Made by a program: the position numbers and the translations under genes. Shown piece after piece: positions 23,526 to 35,500 of a DNA stretch of 64,000 bases (the stretch's first letter is position 1; each line of letters begins with the position of its first letter). The DNA is taken from contig VXAY01000169.1 in NCBI GenBank assembly GCA_013399855.1, forward strand, positions 917,481 through 981,480, given 5' to 3'. Under the pieces are notes generated by a model. It saw only the letters and a program-made list of their open reading frames with translations. It did not search any database and was not told the origin of the DNA. This DNA is from Oxyruncus cristatus. Taxonomy: Eukaryota; Chordata; Aves; Passeriformes; Cotingidae.

Positions 23526-26500
23526 GTGAGAGCTGCTCCCACCGGCCCCTCTCTCTCCCCGCAGACCTCCCCAAAGCAGGACTCGCCCGCGGGTCCTGCC
23601 CCCGGGGCTGCGCGGCCGAGCAGCAGGTGATGTCCAGCTGTTCAAGCGGCCCCTGACTCGTGTACTTAAGGCTGCGGAGCAGTTGTAGCTCTGATTTCTT
23701 CTTCAAACTGAGGCCTCTGCGGTTTCACGTGCTCAGTCCCGGGCCCCGAGGCGCGTTTTTTTTTTTTTTTTTTCCCGCGGATTTGATTAAATGCGGTTCT
23801 TTTTTCCGAAGTCCAAGGTGAGCAATAAAAATACAGAGGCTAATATAGGAGCAAGAGGCAGCCTGCAAGCTCAGCTGCTGAAACAGCAGAGGGTGGACGG
23901 ATAAAATGTGGGCAGGAGGATGCTCTTGGTGCTGAGAAAGAGCTCCAGTGCTCCAGCCCATTTGGGTTGATTTGCCTGAGTTATTGCCCCTGGTGAGTTA
24001 TGGATTGGGCACGTGGGGTTTTGTGCTGAGGCTCACACTGGGAAGGGGGTGTTGCACAGGGGTGACTAAAATCCCTGTGCAAATTGGGAAGGGTTAAGGA
24101 ACCTGAGTGCCAGGTGGGTGGCTTGGGCTGGGAGCTGTGGGCACAGCGGCTCCAGAGCTTGGCAGAAAAGACAAGGGAAGGTTCCAGCAAGGCCTCAGTG
24201 CCCCTTCCAGTGCCTGGGGGGGCTACAAGAGAGCTGGAGAGGGACTTGTAACAGGGGCAAAGAGTGACAGGACAAGGGGGAATGGGTTAATGCTATCAGA
24301 GGGCAGGGTTAGTTGGGATTTTGGGAAGGAATTCTTCCCTGTGAGGATGGTGAGGCCCGGGCACAGGTTGCCCAGAGAAGCTGTGGCTGCCCCATCTCTG
24401 GAATATCTCAAGGCCAGGTTGGGGGGGGGTTGGAATGAGACGACCATTAAAGGTCCCTTCCACTCCAAACCAATCTGTGATTCTCTGAAACTGGGCATCA
24501 CCTGAAACTGCAGTGCACAGCTTTCTCAGGGGTGGGGATGGGAAGGTATCCAAACCTCCTGCTGCTCCTTCCAGGTGTGATGCTGGATCAGCTTCTGGCT
24601 CTGCCTCTGGGCAGGGGTCCTGGCTTTATTTCCATCACCACTCCTGCCTCCAAAGGTCCCATTCTTTGCACCAGTTTAACCCAAATGTGGCCCGGAACCC
24701 GCAGTGGTGCCCTTCCCTCCTCAGCTTATGTTGTGTTGTTTTTCAGGCAAGGGTATGAAGACCCCCACTGGCAGTATCCAGCAGCCAGCTACAGGGATGA
24801 CTATCCCTACCAAAGCCACCAGAGGCAGCCGGTGGCCTGGCAGGGTGACAGAGGTATGGGCTCATCCTTTGGATGTGGGGGTGGAGGCAGCTTGCTGGCA
24901 GAAGTGATACTTTCTCTGGGGTGGGCCCTTCTCCCAGGGCTTGCACACCCTGCCCACGCTCCTGGGCGGTGTTCTACCTGTGCAGCACAGCCTGCCAGTT
25001 TGCACTTAGGAAACCTGAGCAGGACCTAGGTGCACCCGAGGGATGCTTGATCTTCATTTCCACGGCTAAAATCCCGTGGCGTTCCTGGTTCCGGGCTGAG
25101 CTGGATGGTGCTGTGTGATCAGGGTGGCCGGGGCTTCTTTTTTGCTGTTCCTGCAGTTTTTGGGCTGAGCAGAAGGGAAGGGAGGAAAGGGGAGAGGACA
25201 TCAGTGCTGTGCTGTGCTGACAGACGTGTCCAGGAGGCTGTTACACCTCCGATACGTCAGGATAATTCGGAAGCAAAGGGGGTGTGCAGGGCAGATCACC
25301 CAACCCGTGGCTTTTCTTCCGCGCTTCTTTGTTGCTCTGGAGGGGTAGTGCTAAATCTTGATTCCCTCTCTAGACCCAAGGCAGGGAGAGCCTTATGGCA
25401 AGAGCACCGGTTACCGGGACCAGCACTACTACAGGGGCTACCACCCCAACCTGGCCACGGGCCCCCCGGGGCAGGACAGGTAAGGGCGGGCGGGCAGTCT
25501 GGGCAACGTGGGGCAACCACCTGTCACAAAATTAGCAGGTTTGTGGCTGGTTCCAAAGCTTCTGACCTTCAGGGTGTCTCCCACCTGCAGGATGCAGACC
25601 TATGGTTCCTACGAGGCGAGCTACACCTCGGCTGCCAGGAGGGAAGGGGCAGGGGCAGAAACCCTCGGCAGCAATTCAGGGGAGGCTGGTGGCCAACCCC
25701 GAGAGGTAACCTCAGCATGGGCAGGGGTGGGGCCCGAGAGGCTTGGGGAATTGCCCAGAGATTTGGGGAGCAATCCATGTGTCCCCACTCCCAGCTGAGG
25801 AGGAAAGGGGCGCTTTGCTGTGTTGCCCTCGGTGCCAAATAGTCCCTGGGGATTGTTATAGTGGGTCATTAGTGTTTGTGAACTCCGTCTGCTGAGCTGT
25901 TGTTCCCCAGGTGAGGGGCTGCACACAGATCTCTCCAGAGCCAGGACAGAAATCCCGGGTTGGTGGGATGCTCTTCTGCAACAGAGCTGGGGAAGGGGCT
26001 GTAGCACGAGCTGAGGGAGTTGGGGGGGCTCAGCCTGGAGAAAAGGAGGCTCAGGGGGGACCTTCTCACTCTCTCCAGCTCCCTGCAAGGGGGCTGGGGG
26101 TCAGTCTCTGCTTCCAGGTAACAAGTGACAGGACAAGGGTAAACAACCTCAATTTGTGGCAGGAGAGGTTTAGGTTGGATATTAGGAAAAAATTTCTTCA
26201 CCAGAAGGCTTGTCAAGCCCTGGCACAGCCTGCCCAGGGAGGCAGTGGAGTCACCACCCCTGCAGGAATCGAAAAGACTCGTAGATGTGGCACGTGGGGT
26301 AGTGGTGAAAATGGTTAGGTTAATGGTTGAACTCGATGATCTTAGGGGTCTTTTCCAACCTCAAAAATTCCGTGATTCCGTGATTCAATCCTCCCTGGGT
26401 AGCTGACAGCTGTGTGTCAGCGCCAGCTCTATCGAACCAGTCCTGCTCCATCACACTTGTGTCCTCACTGCTGTTTTGCCCAGGGAAAACTAAAAGATCA

Positions 26501-29500
26501 AGTGGAAAATATCAAATCGAAGCCGTTGTGGTGATTTTACTCCTGGGGGATGCTTTTTTGGGTTCCCAAGCCCCGTCTCCTTGGCTGTGTTGAGAAGCTC
26601 ATCTTAGGGCCAGGGAAGCTGTCAGACTAGACCAGTGGCTGACGTAAATTATTTTGCAAAGCCTCTGAAAAGGGTATGTGCCAGGACAAACCCAAGATGC
26701 TGCAGGGCATGAGCTGGGAGTCGGCTGTGCTGCTCCTGCTGGGCACTCTCCTGGAGCAGCAGAGCTGTCCCACTGCCCCGGGAGCAGGAAAGCAGAGGTG
26801 TGCCTTGTTCCTCAGCCAGGTTTGTGTTCTCCCTTCCCTGCAGCCCAGCCTGCTCCTGCAGTACCACGAGTCAGGGCTCAGCTCCAGCAGCCACGAGCTC
26901 AGCCAGTACATCCGTGACGGCGCCGACCAGTGCGACCCTGTGCTTCCAGGGGGCTGGAAGGTGGAACAATCAGGTGAGCTGTGCTGGGGCCATCTGGCGA
27001 GGAGGGAGCGAAGGAATAAATGGCTGGTGGCAGGAGATTGGCTGTCTCACAGCTTGGTCTGTTCCTGGAGGAGGCCGTGCAGGCACAAGGCGTGACTGTG
27101 GGGCTGTGGGGTGGGAGCATGGTCTGGGGGCTCTGCCTGGGAAGGTGCAGGACCTGTTGTGCACACCAGAAGTGGGACAAGGTGGGAGCTGGTCACGTCC
27201 TCCGTAGTGGATGTGGTGTGGAGTTGTGTTTTGAACTGATTGAGAGACACTTCTGCCTGAATTAAAGTGCGAAGGAGACCATATGCTGAAGTCAATAACA
27301 TGGATTTTATTTAACAGTAAATGTGAGGTAAAGAGAGAGAAGGAAATAGGAAAGGGGCTGGAGGAGAGGAGTTAGTCACCACCTGTGGATCCAGCAGCAT
27401 CCTGTTGGTCCATCTTCACCCTGGGCTTCTCAGTGGAGGGGGTCCTGGAGTTGTTCTTCTGGGGTTGCCACCTTTACACAGTCCAAGTTCTGGGTATCCA
27501 CCAGGTGGCTGCAGATGCTGTTCCCATAACTTGGGGTGATGTGTCTGAGCAGTTGCTTCCTTTCCCACAGCTTGCCACAGTGGGAGTTTTTGTCTGGATG
27601 TGTCAGCCAGGCTGTGCTAAGCAGATCTCGCCCTGCCAGGCCTGGAATTAAGCACCTTCCTGTTGCAGATTCCTCCCTTCTGTGCTTATCCCAAGTTCCC
27701 GCTGGGGTGGCTTATCCTGTGGCAAGTTCCTTCTGTGGCCTTGACAGTGCTTGAGACAGGCAGCTGTGCTCTCAGAGTCCTTACAGGTCTCTGTGAGGGC
27801 ACTCACAGTGGCCTGTGTGTCATTGCAGGGGGTCCCTCGGTGCCCACCCCGACCCCGGCCGTTCCCCTCAAGTTCTCTCGGCCGCACACGTCGCTGTGCT
27901 TCGGGGCTGGAGGCCACCTGGTGCTGGCATGTCCCCACCACCCTGCACAGGGGCAGCTGGCCCACGTTGAGCTGCACAGCCTGGAGGTATGACACAGCCT
28001 GGACCCCCCAGACTCCCGTGGTCCCCTCGCTGGAGTGGCTCCTCTTGCCCCAAGGGATGCAAACATCCCTCATCACCCAAATAGCCTCCTTAGCGGCCTT
28101 CCTGTCCCCTACTCCCATCTTCTCTCCATCCCACGAGGATTTTCGAGCCTGCATCCTGCCTGGGTGTTGCTTTCAGCCTTCACCTCTGTAACCCTTGGCG
28201 CCTGCTTGCAGCGATCCCTTCTGATGGAGGGGGACAGATGTGCTCTGTAACTCTCGGAGGGACAACTCCACTCACCCTCCTGAGGCGCTCCAATACAGAG
28301 GCTGTATCCATCCCTGGAGTCTACCACAGCATTCCAGTCTCCCACTCTTCCTCCCAAAGGAGGCAGATGCCATCTCAGCAGGCATTTCCTTCCTGGACCT
28401 TAGCACTGGGTCCGTGTGATGGCTCAGGGTCTGTGCTCCGGGGTTACCCTAAGGCAGCACGGACAAGGAATGGGTTCACTGGCACCACTGAGCCCCTTGG
28501 CCAAGGCACTGGCTTTCAGCTGGCCCAGCCGGGGCTGGCCTGGCTGCTGGAGTCCAGCTGCTGAATTTGCTGCTGTTTTTTAGGCAATCCTTCATGGCAC
28601 GAAAGAGCTGGAGGAGCTACAAGCCTTCCCAGGGCCCCTGGCCAGGTAAGCTGCACCGGCAGGTCCAGGAGCTTGCGTCCTCCTGGCTGTCTCCTTTCGG
28701 AGGAGACAGGAGCTCAAGGCAGACTCCTGTGGTTTTGAGTTATCTGCAAAGGCCACATCTAAGTTCAGGGTGGGATCCCAGCCCCTTTGATGCAGCGTGG
28801 GTTGATTTGGATAATGGGAGACGTTTTGGGGTCTTTTTTTCTGAATATTCATGCGGCGTGTGTTCCGTGTGGTTTGTATGTCTGACCTTATTTTGTACTG
28901 ATGTCCCAGAAAAATGATTTCTTTGCATCTCTTTGTAAAGTCTAAAGTCCTGGGTCAACCTGTGGTTAAACTTTTTCCTGAGGTTTTTGTCCCCTGAGAC
29001 TGTTGAGCACAGTGTGTGCCTCCACCCGGTGTGGGCCACGGTGTGCTGCATCAGGTTGTGTCTGTGTTGTACTGGTTGCACCAGTGTGTTTCTGGCCACT
29101 CACAACCCAAGCAGGGAGAGAAAAGGAAAAACTATGTACTGAGCAAAAGAACTGCATATCCCCAGAAGCTGGGTAGGGGACCCGGAGTTCCCCCTCCACT
29201 GTACTCTCGGGAGACCCCACTTTTAATACTGAGGACAGTTCTGGTGTCCCCAACACAAGGAGGACGTGGGAACTGTTGGAGAAAGTCCAGAGAAGGCCCA
29301 TGAAGTTGGTAAGGAAACGGGAGCCCCTCCCCTACGGAGACAGGCTGAGAAAATTGAGGCTGTTCAGCCTGGAGAAGACAAGGTTGTGTGGAGGCCTCAC
29401 ATCAACCTCTCAGTCTCTGAAGGGGGATCTACAGGGAGGGCAGAGAGGGAATCTTCACTGGGAACTGTAGCGATAGGACAAGGGGGAATGGCTTCAAACA

Positions 29501-32500
29501 GAGCAGGATTAGGTTAGATATTGGGAAGAAAATCTTCCCTGTGAGGGTGGGGAGGCCCTGGCACAGGTTGCCCAGCGAAGCTGTGGCTGCCCCATCCCTG
29601 GGAGTGTCCAAGGCTGGGTTGGACAGGGCTTGGAGCAGCCTGGGCTAGGGGGAGATGTTCCTGCCTGTGGCAGGGGTTGGAACGGGATAATCTTTAAGGT
29701 CCCCTTTAAGCCAAACCATTGTATGATTCTGGGTTACCACTTGTGCCAATCTCCATACAATGGGCTGGTTTGGTTGAGCCAGGATCAACATCTTCATCCC
29801 CAGTCTCTCTCCCCTGTCTCATCCATGCTTTCTTGCCAACTTTCTCATAATTTTAATCTACGACAGTAGTTTTGCCTGGCTTGCACACGGCTTAAAGGTT
29901 TCTGCCTCTGTTTCAGTCCCAAGGAGGGTTTCTGTGGTCAGAAGCGTGACCCTCCACTCTGCCAGTTAAATAACAGATAGTGCCTGCTCCTGCAGCCTTG
30001 GACATCCACGGGTGTAAGAGCAGCCCAGCAAAGCAAAACTGAGCTTCTTTGCAGATGGATGGAGGAAAATATTATCAGGAGGGCAGGGAGAGGGCTCGAA
30101 ATGCACTTTGCATCCCTGAAACACAGAGTCGTAATAATGAGAAAATTTGAGTGGTTTTGAGCTTAAATGTGCTATGTGGTCATTGGCACTGGGGATCTTC
30201 TCTCCTCCAAGCTCTTGCTTGGAATCTTTGGCATTCCCATCAGTGAACCTGAGGACTCTTTAAGCCTGAAGGATGTCCTGGATGGCTTTGCCTTGGGTTT
30301 CTTTGATGCCTTTCCCTGCTGCTGTAGGGAAGATCTGCACAAGGTGAATGTGATGACATTTTGCCAGCAGAAGATCACCACGGGCTGTGACCCCTCAACA
30401 CAGAGGGGCAGAGATTCAGCTCTTCTCTGGAAACTCCTGGTCCTCCTCTGCAAGCAGAACGGGGTAGGTATCCCATGGAAGGGGATGACTTTTTTGATCT
30501 TAGAAATGAGTCAAGTTATATATCCCTTAGGTGCCTCTTCATCCAGTAGCTATTTCTAAGGGGGGGGGCTTGTACCTGAAGAGAATCCAATTTCCATAGC
30601 ACTATCCATCAGTTTGATGCTGCCTGGATATTTGGAGCAAATCCTTCTCTGTGATTGCTTTTGGTCCTTGGGAACTACCAACAGCCCAATGAAAGGGACT
30701 GGTGCCACCCTCACTGAGCAGCCAACACTTGCACGTAAGAGGGGGTTGTTCCCTTAATCCGTGGAAACCCGCCCAGTCTTAATCTGTGGCTGCTTGTTGG
30801 AAGCAGGTGGATAAGGTCTTCAGAGAGAGTGCTGTGAAGGTCTCCCTCGTTGTGCTGAATCCTTTTCCCTCCAAACCTGTGTGCTGGGGGCCAAGACTGG
30901 TCTGACCATCTGGGGAGATGCGCTGGGATGAGGACACAGGTGTTGTGAGGGTGCGGGACCGGCAGCGCCATCAACCTTTGGCTTCCAAACGCCTCATTCC
31001 TTCCCTCTCCCAGTCCATGGTGGGCTCGGACACGGCTGAGCTGCTGATGCAGGACTGCAGGCGTGAGGAGAAGTACAAGAGGCAGGAGCCTGCAGCCAAC
31101 CTGGCGGGCCTGGTGGACGACGAGTGGGCGTCACGGCAGCCGGGGACGCTGGACCTCATCACCGGGGAGGTCCCTCCCGTGGTGGAGACACAGGCACAGA
31201 CAGTGGAGAAGTTCACCAAGCTCCTCTACTATGGCAGGAAGAAAGTAAGTGGTGAGTGGGACCCCAGGGCACGTGGGGCTTGAGGGTTTTCTCTTGGCCC
31301 CTTTGGCCTCTGGAGGCGGGTTTTAAAGGGAAGGGTGGCCAAGAGGTGGTTGTGGGATTGACCCTTCAGATCGTGTTTGTACAACAGGGCTTATGGCAGT
31401 GATTTCCCAGCACTGGGAACTGGGATGGGAGACCCAAGTGAAGGTCAGATGCAGAGGCTTTTACCAGCACTGCATAGAATCCTAGAATGGTTTGGGTTGG
31501 AAGAGACCTTAAAGATCCTCTAGTTTCAACCTGCAGCTGTGATCTCGAGGGATATCTAAAGCACGAGGAGAAGACAGGAGTGTTGGATGCAGAGAAATTT
31601 GAGTGCCCAGGCTGGGGTCCCACACTGAGAGCTAGCAGGCAGCACAGGCTGCTGGTAAATCAGGACTCCTGGAAATCCACAAGTGACATGAAGGTCCATG
31701 TTCTTGTAATTGTCCAAGGTAGAAAGATAAAGGCATCTCTCTGGAAGAGACTTTTGAAGGGTACTAATTAAAGCCAGAGCAGTTACAGGCTCTTCTCTGA
31801 GCTGGGGGAGCAGAGGAGGAGGGCAGGGAAGCAGAGTTAGAGCAAACCCTTTTTCTCCTCCCCCTTGGCTGCAGGATGCTCTGGTCTGGGCCATGAGAAA
31901 CCAGCTGTGGGGCCATGCCCTCTTCCTCTCCAGCAAGATGGACCCCCGGACCTACAGCTGGGTGCTCACCGGGTAAGTCGGAGAAGCCAAAGCAGGGAAT
32001 GATGCTCCATGGCTTTGCCAAGCCTGTTATCCCTTCAGTGCCCTCAGCCCCAGAGCACTGCAAGAAGAGCATTGATTTCAGATGGGGCTTTTTAGAGGGG
32101 GCAAAGAGGGGAGAGAGCATAAATCCAGGCGGGCCTGAGTCCTTCAGGCTGCCTGATGGACAGGAGAAACCAAGTGAGGGCTGGAAAGCGGGAGGAAAGC
32201 CATTCCCTGGATATGTGGTGTTGATTTATTCGGAGTCTTTGGCTTCACCTCTGCACTAGCAAAGGCAGCCATGGGGCAGGGGGAGCTGAGCCATCTTCAC
32301 TGTGATCCAGCCTGGTCCCAGCTGTTCATCCCACTCGTATGAACATTTTCTGGTGGAATTAACGCGCTTAGTCTGGATTGGGCTGATCCCTTCAGGGAGG
32401 GTTAAGCAGAAATTTTCTGTCTTGTGGAACCCAAATCCTTTTAAGGAGGTTTTATCCCTTGTTGTCCTGGAGACCTGCCTGCTCTGGAGGTAATGCAGAT

Positions 32501-35500
32501 CGTCATCCCTGTGGGCTGATGATCCTCTCTGCCTCCTTTTTACGAGGGCATCGAGTGATAGGACAAGGGGGAATGGCTTAAGCTGAAGGAGCGTAGATTT
32601 CCATTGGATATTGGGAAGAAATTTTCCCCTGTGAGGGTGGGGAAGCCCTTGCACAATTTACCCAGCGAAGCTGTGGCTGCCCCGTCCCTGGAAGTGTCCA
32701 AGGCTACGTTGGACAGGGCTTGGAGCAACCTAGTCTGGTGGAAGATGTCCCTGCCCATGGCAGGGGGGTGGAACAAGATGATCTTTAACGTCCCTTCCAA
32801 TCCAAACTGTTTTGCGATTTGCTGGAAAGCCCCTCAGGACATCACTTTCCTGGGTAGTTTGGGCCGTGCCCTTGGAGGTGAATGAGTTTTGGGGTCCCTA
32901 TCTCTGCTGTCTCCTTGCAGGTTCACCAGCACACTGGCCACCAATGACCCCCTGCAGACCCTCTTCCAGCTCATGTCGGGAAGGATCCCTCAGGCAGCAC
33001 TGGTCTGTGAGCAGGAGGCTGTCCCTGGCACGTTCCCCCGTGCTGTCACCTACCTGTGACACCCACCTTGTGGTGACAAGCTCTGCTCACCTTTGCTCTC
33101 CTCTGTGTCCCTCCAGTGCTGCGGCGATGCCACGTGGGGGGACTGGAGGCCCCACCTGGCCGTGATGTTGTCCAACAAGGTTGGAGACATGGAGCTGAAC
33201 CACCGAGCCATCGTCACCATGGGAGACACTCTGGGTGAGCTGAGACCACTGGGAGCAGCTGTGATGGGGCTGTGGGCACCTGCAGTATCAGAGCTGGAGC
33301 TGGACCCTGCTCAGGCTCCCCTAGTTCTACTGCTGAACTGAAACTGAGGTACAAAAATCAGCAGTTGGGGAAAACGGGCAGAAAACATGGCAAAGGAGAG
33401 GGATCAGGGTCTGCATGGACAGAGAAGGAAAGCAGGGCAGTTGGGTTTGGGCTTTTGTGCGAGCTTGGGGGCCTCCAGCACAACACTGACTATGTGGTGA
33501 TGTCTCAGGACTAAATGTTTGCCTTTTCCCTCCCATCCAGCCAGCAAGGGAGCAGTTGAAGCAGCTCATTTCTGCTACCTGATGGCAGACATCCCTTTTG
33601 GCTACTTTGGGCACAAGGCAGACCGCATGGCTCTGCTGGGCAGCAGCCACCGGTGAGCGAGCCCGGGGGGCTGCTGCTCCTGCCAGAGGCACCTGCCCCA
33701 CCTTCTCCCCACCCCTGGGATCTCACTCCTGTGCCAAAGCAATCCCTGTTTGGGGTCTTGCTGCTGTGAATGTAAGCTGTGTGGGGCTTTTTGGGCAGGG
33801 ACCTCTGCTCTCGCTTGCTGACCCTACTCTTCCCTGCAGCCAGGTGTTTGCCCGGTTTGCCAGCACGGAGGCCATCCAGAGGATGGAAATCTTTGAGTAC
33901 TGCCAGCAGCTACGACGGCCTGCATCCTTCCTGCTCCCCTTCCAGGTAGCAGAGATGCTCAAGTACATCTTGTGCGGCAGCTCAGACCTGCCCCGAAACA
34001 TGACCCCGTCCTCATAAAGCCAAGAATTCAGGCTGCTCCTGAGGCTTGTTCCCTTGCTGGGCTTTGGGAGTGATGGGGAGGCTGCTTTGGAACAGAGGGG
34101 GCTCCCCCAGGGCAGGTTTTGGGGTGCACAGTGTGTGTGATCAGTGCTTGCTCAGGTGTGGTTGCCTTCCTGCTCTCTGGGTAGCAGATGGGCTTGTCCT
34201 ATGGCAAACCAGCACCTGGCTGTTGCTGCCTCAGGCACTGCATGGAGTGGGTGGATACATCCATGGAAGTGTTGCAGGCCAGGTTGGATAGGGCTTGGAG
34301 CAACCTGATCTAGTGGAAGGTTGTCCCTGCCCCCACGGCAGGGAGGCTGGAAAGGGATGGTCTTTAATGTCTCTTCCAACCCAAACCATGCTGTGGTTGT
34401 GTGAAGCTGCTGTGCTCTCTGCACCACCTGCCTGCTCCGGGGAGTGGGGCTGGATGCCCCCACGGGAATGGGTGGAGGTGCCCCCGACTTGCAGGTCATG
34501 AGACCCGTGATCTGGGTGCTCTGAGTCACGCTGGGCTGATGTGCCAGGGCAGAGGGCACCCCCGGGCACGTCCCTCTCCCCGCTCACCTGCGGCTGCTGT
34601 GCTTCCCCCTCCCGAGGTGTACAAGCTGCTCTACGCCTCCCGCCTGGCCGACCACGGGCTGCCAGCCCAGGCCCTGCAGTACTGTGAGCAGATCTCCACG
34701 GTGCTCCTGCGCCAGGACCCGGCCACCCACCCTGTCCTGGCCCAGCAGGTGATGAAGGTGAGTCGGGGACACTCTCCACCCTCATCAGGGTGCGATACCC
34801 ACTCAGGAGCTGGTGTGGTGGGAAGCATCCTTGGTTTTTTCCTGTGGCTGGCAGTGCTTGGCAGCTCTGAGCTTCGCTGCCAGCTGGTGTGCCGAGTACA
34901 GCAAAGCCAACACCTCTTTGGGGTCTCTAATCCCCACGGATTTAGGGTGGAAAGCAAAGGAATTATGTTGACTGCCAAGTAGGGTCAGAGTCACTTGGAA
35001 ACAAAGGATGCTTTTAGTTCTGGAGGGGCTTTCTGGACTTCCAAATGGCACAGACTTTAGAAGCTGAAGTGTGAGTGCTTCCCATTTTGGGGTGGCAGTG
35101 AGCAGGAGCATGTCCCGTCCTGCAGCACCAAGCACAGCCCTCTGCTTCATGAGCAGGGCGCTGGGACAGGGAGGAGTGAAGCAAATCGTCCCAGGTTCCC
35201 TTGGGAAGGTCGGCAGCTGTAGGGAGACCAGGTCTGCCCTCCCTGTGCACATCACCAGGGCAGTGCCAAGGCTGTTTGAAGCCTTCCTTCATTCTTCAAG
35301 GCCACGTCCAACCTGGGCTAGTGGAAGGTGCCCCTGCCCGTGGCAGGGGGTTGGAATGAGACGATCTTGAAGGTCCTTTTCAACCCCAAACCGTTCTGTG
35401 GTTCCATGAAAGGGGCAAAAGTGGTGGTGCTGTGAGGTGAGGGGGGCAGCAAGGATGCCCATCTGAAGCAGGTGCTGCCGAAATCACCCAAAACTTGGCT

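Noticed and set aside
23020..23706. Long minus-strand open frame (228 codons) over SEC16B exon 2
   Set aside because: It is antisense to a GC-rich coding exon, Arg/Pro/Gly-rich, with no homology I know and no splice context; a composition shadow.
25105..25842. Plus-strand 245-codon open frame covering exons 4 and 5
   Set aside because: It reads exons in the wrong frame and runs through two introns; the correct frame is given by the spliced model.
33007..33012. GTGAGC as the exon 12 donor
   Set aside because: It is the stronger site, but it leaves one extra base in phase and exon 13 then reads out of frame against clear homology; kept as a finding instead.
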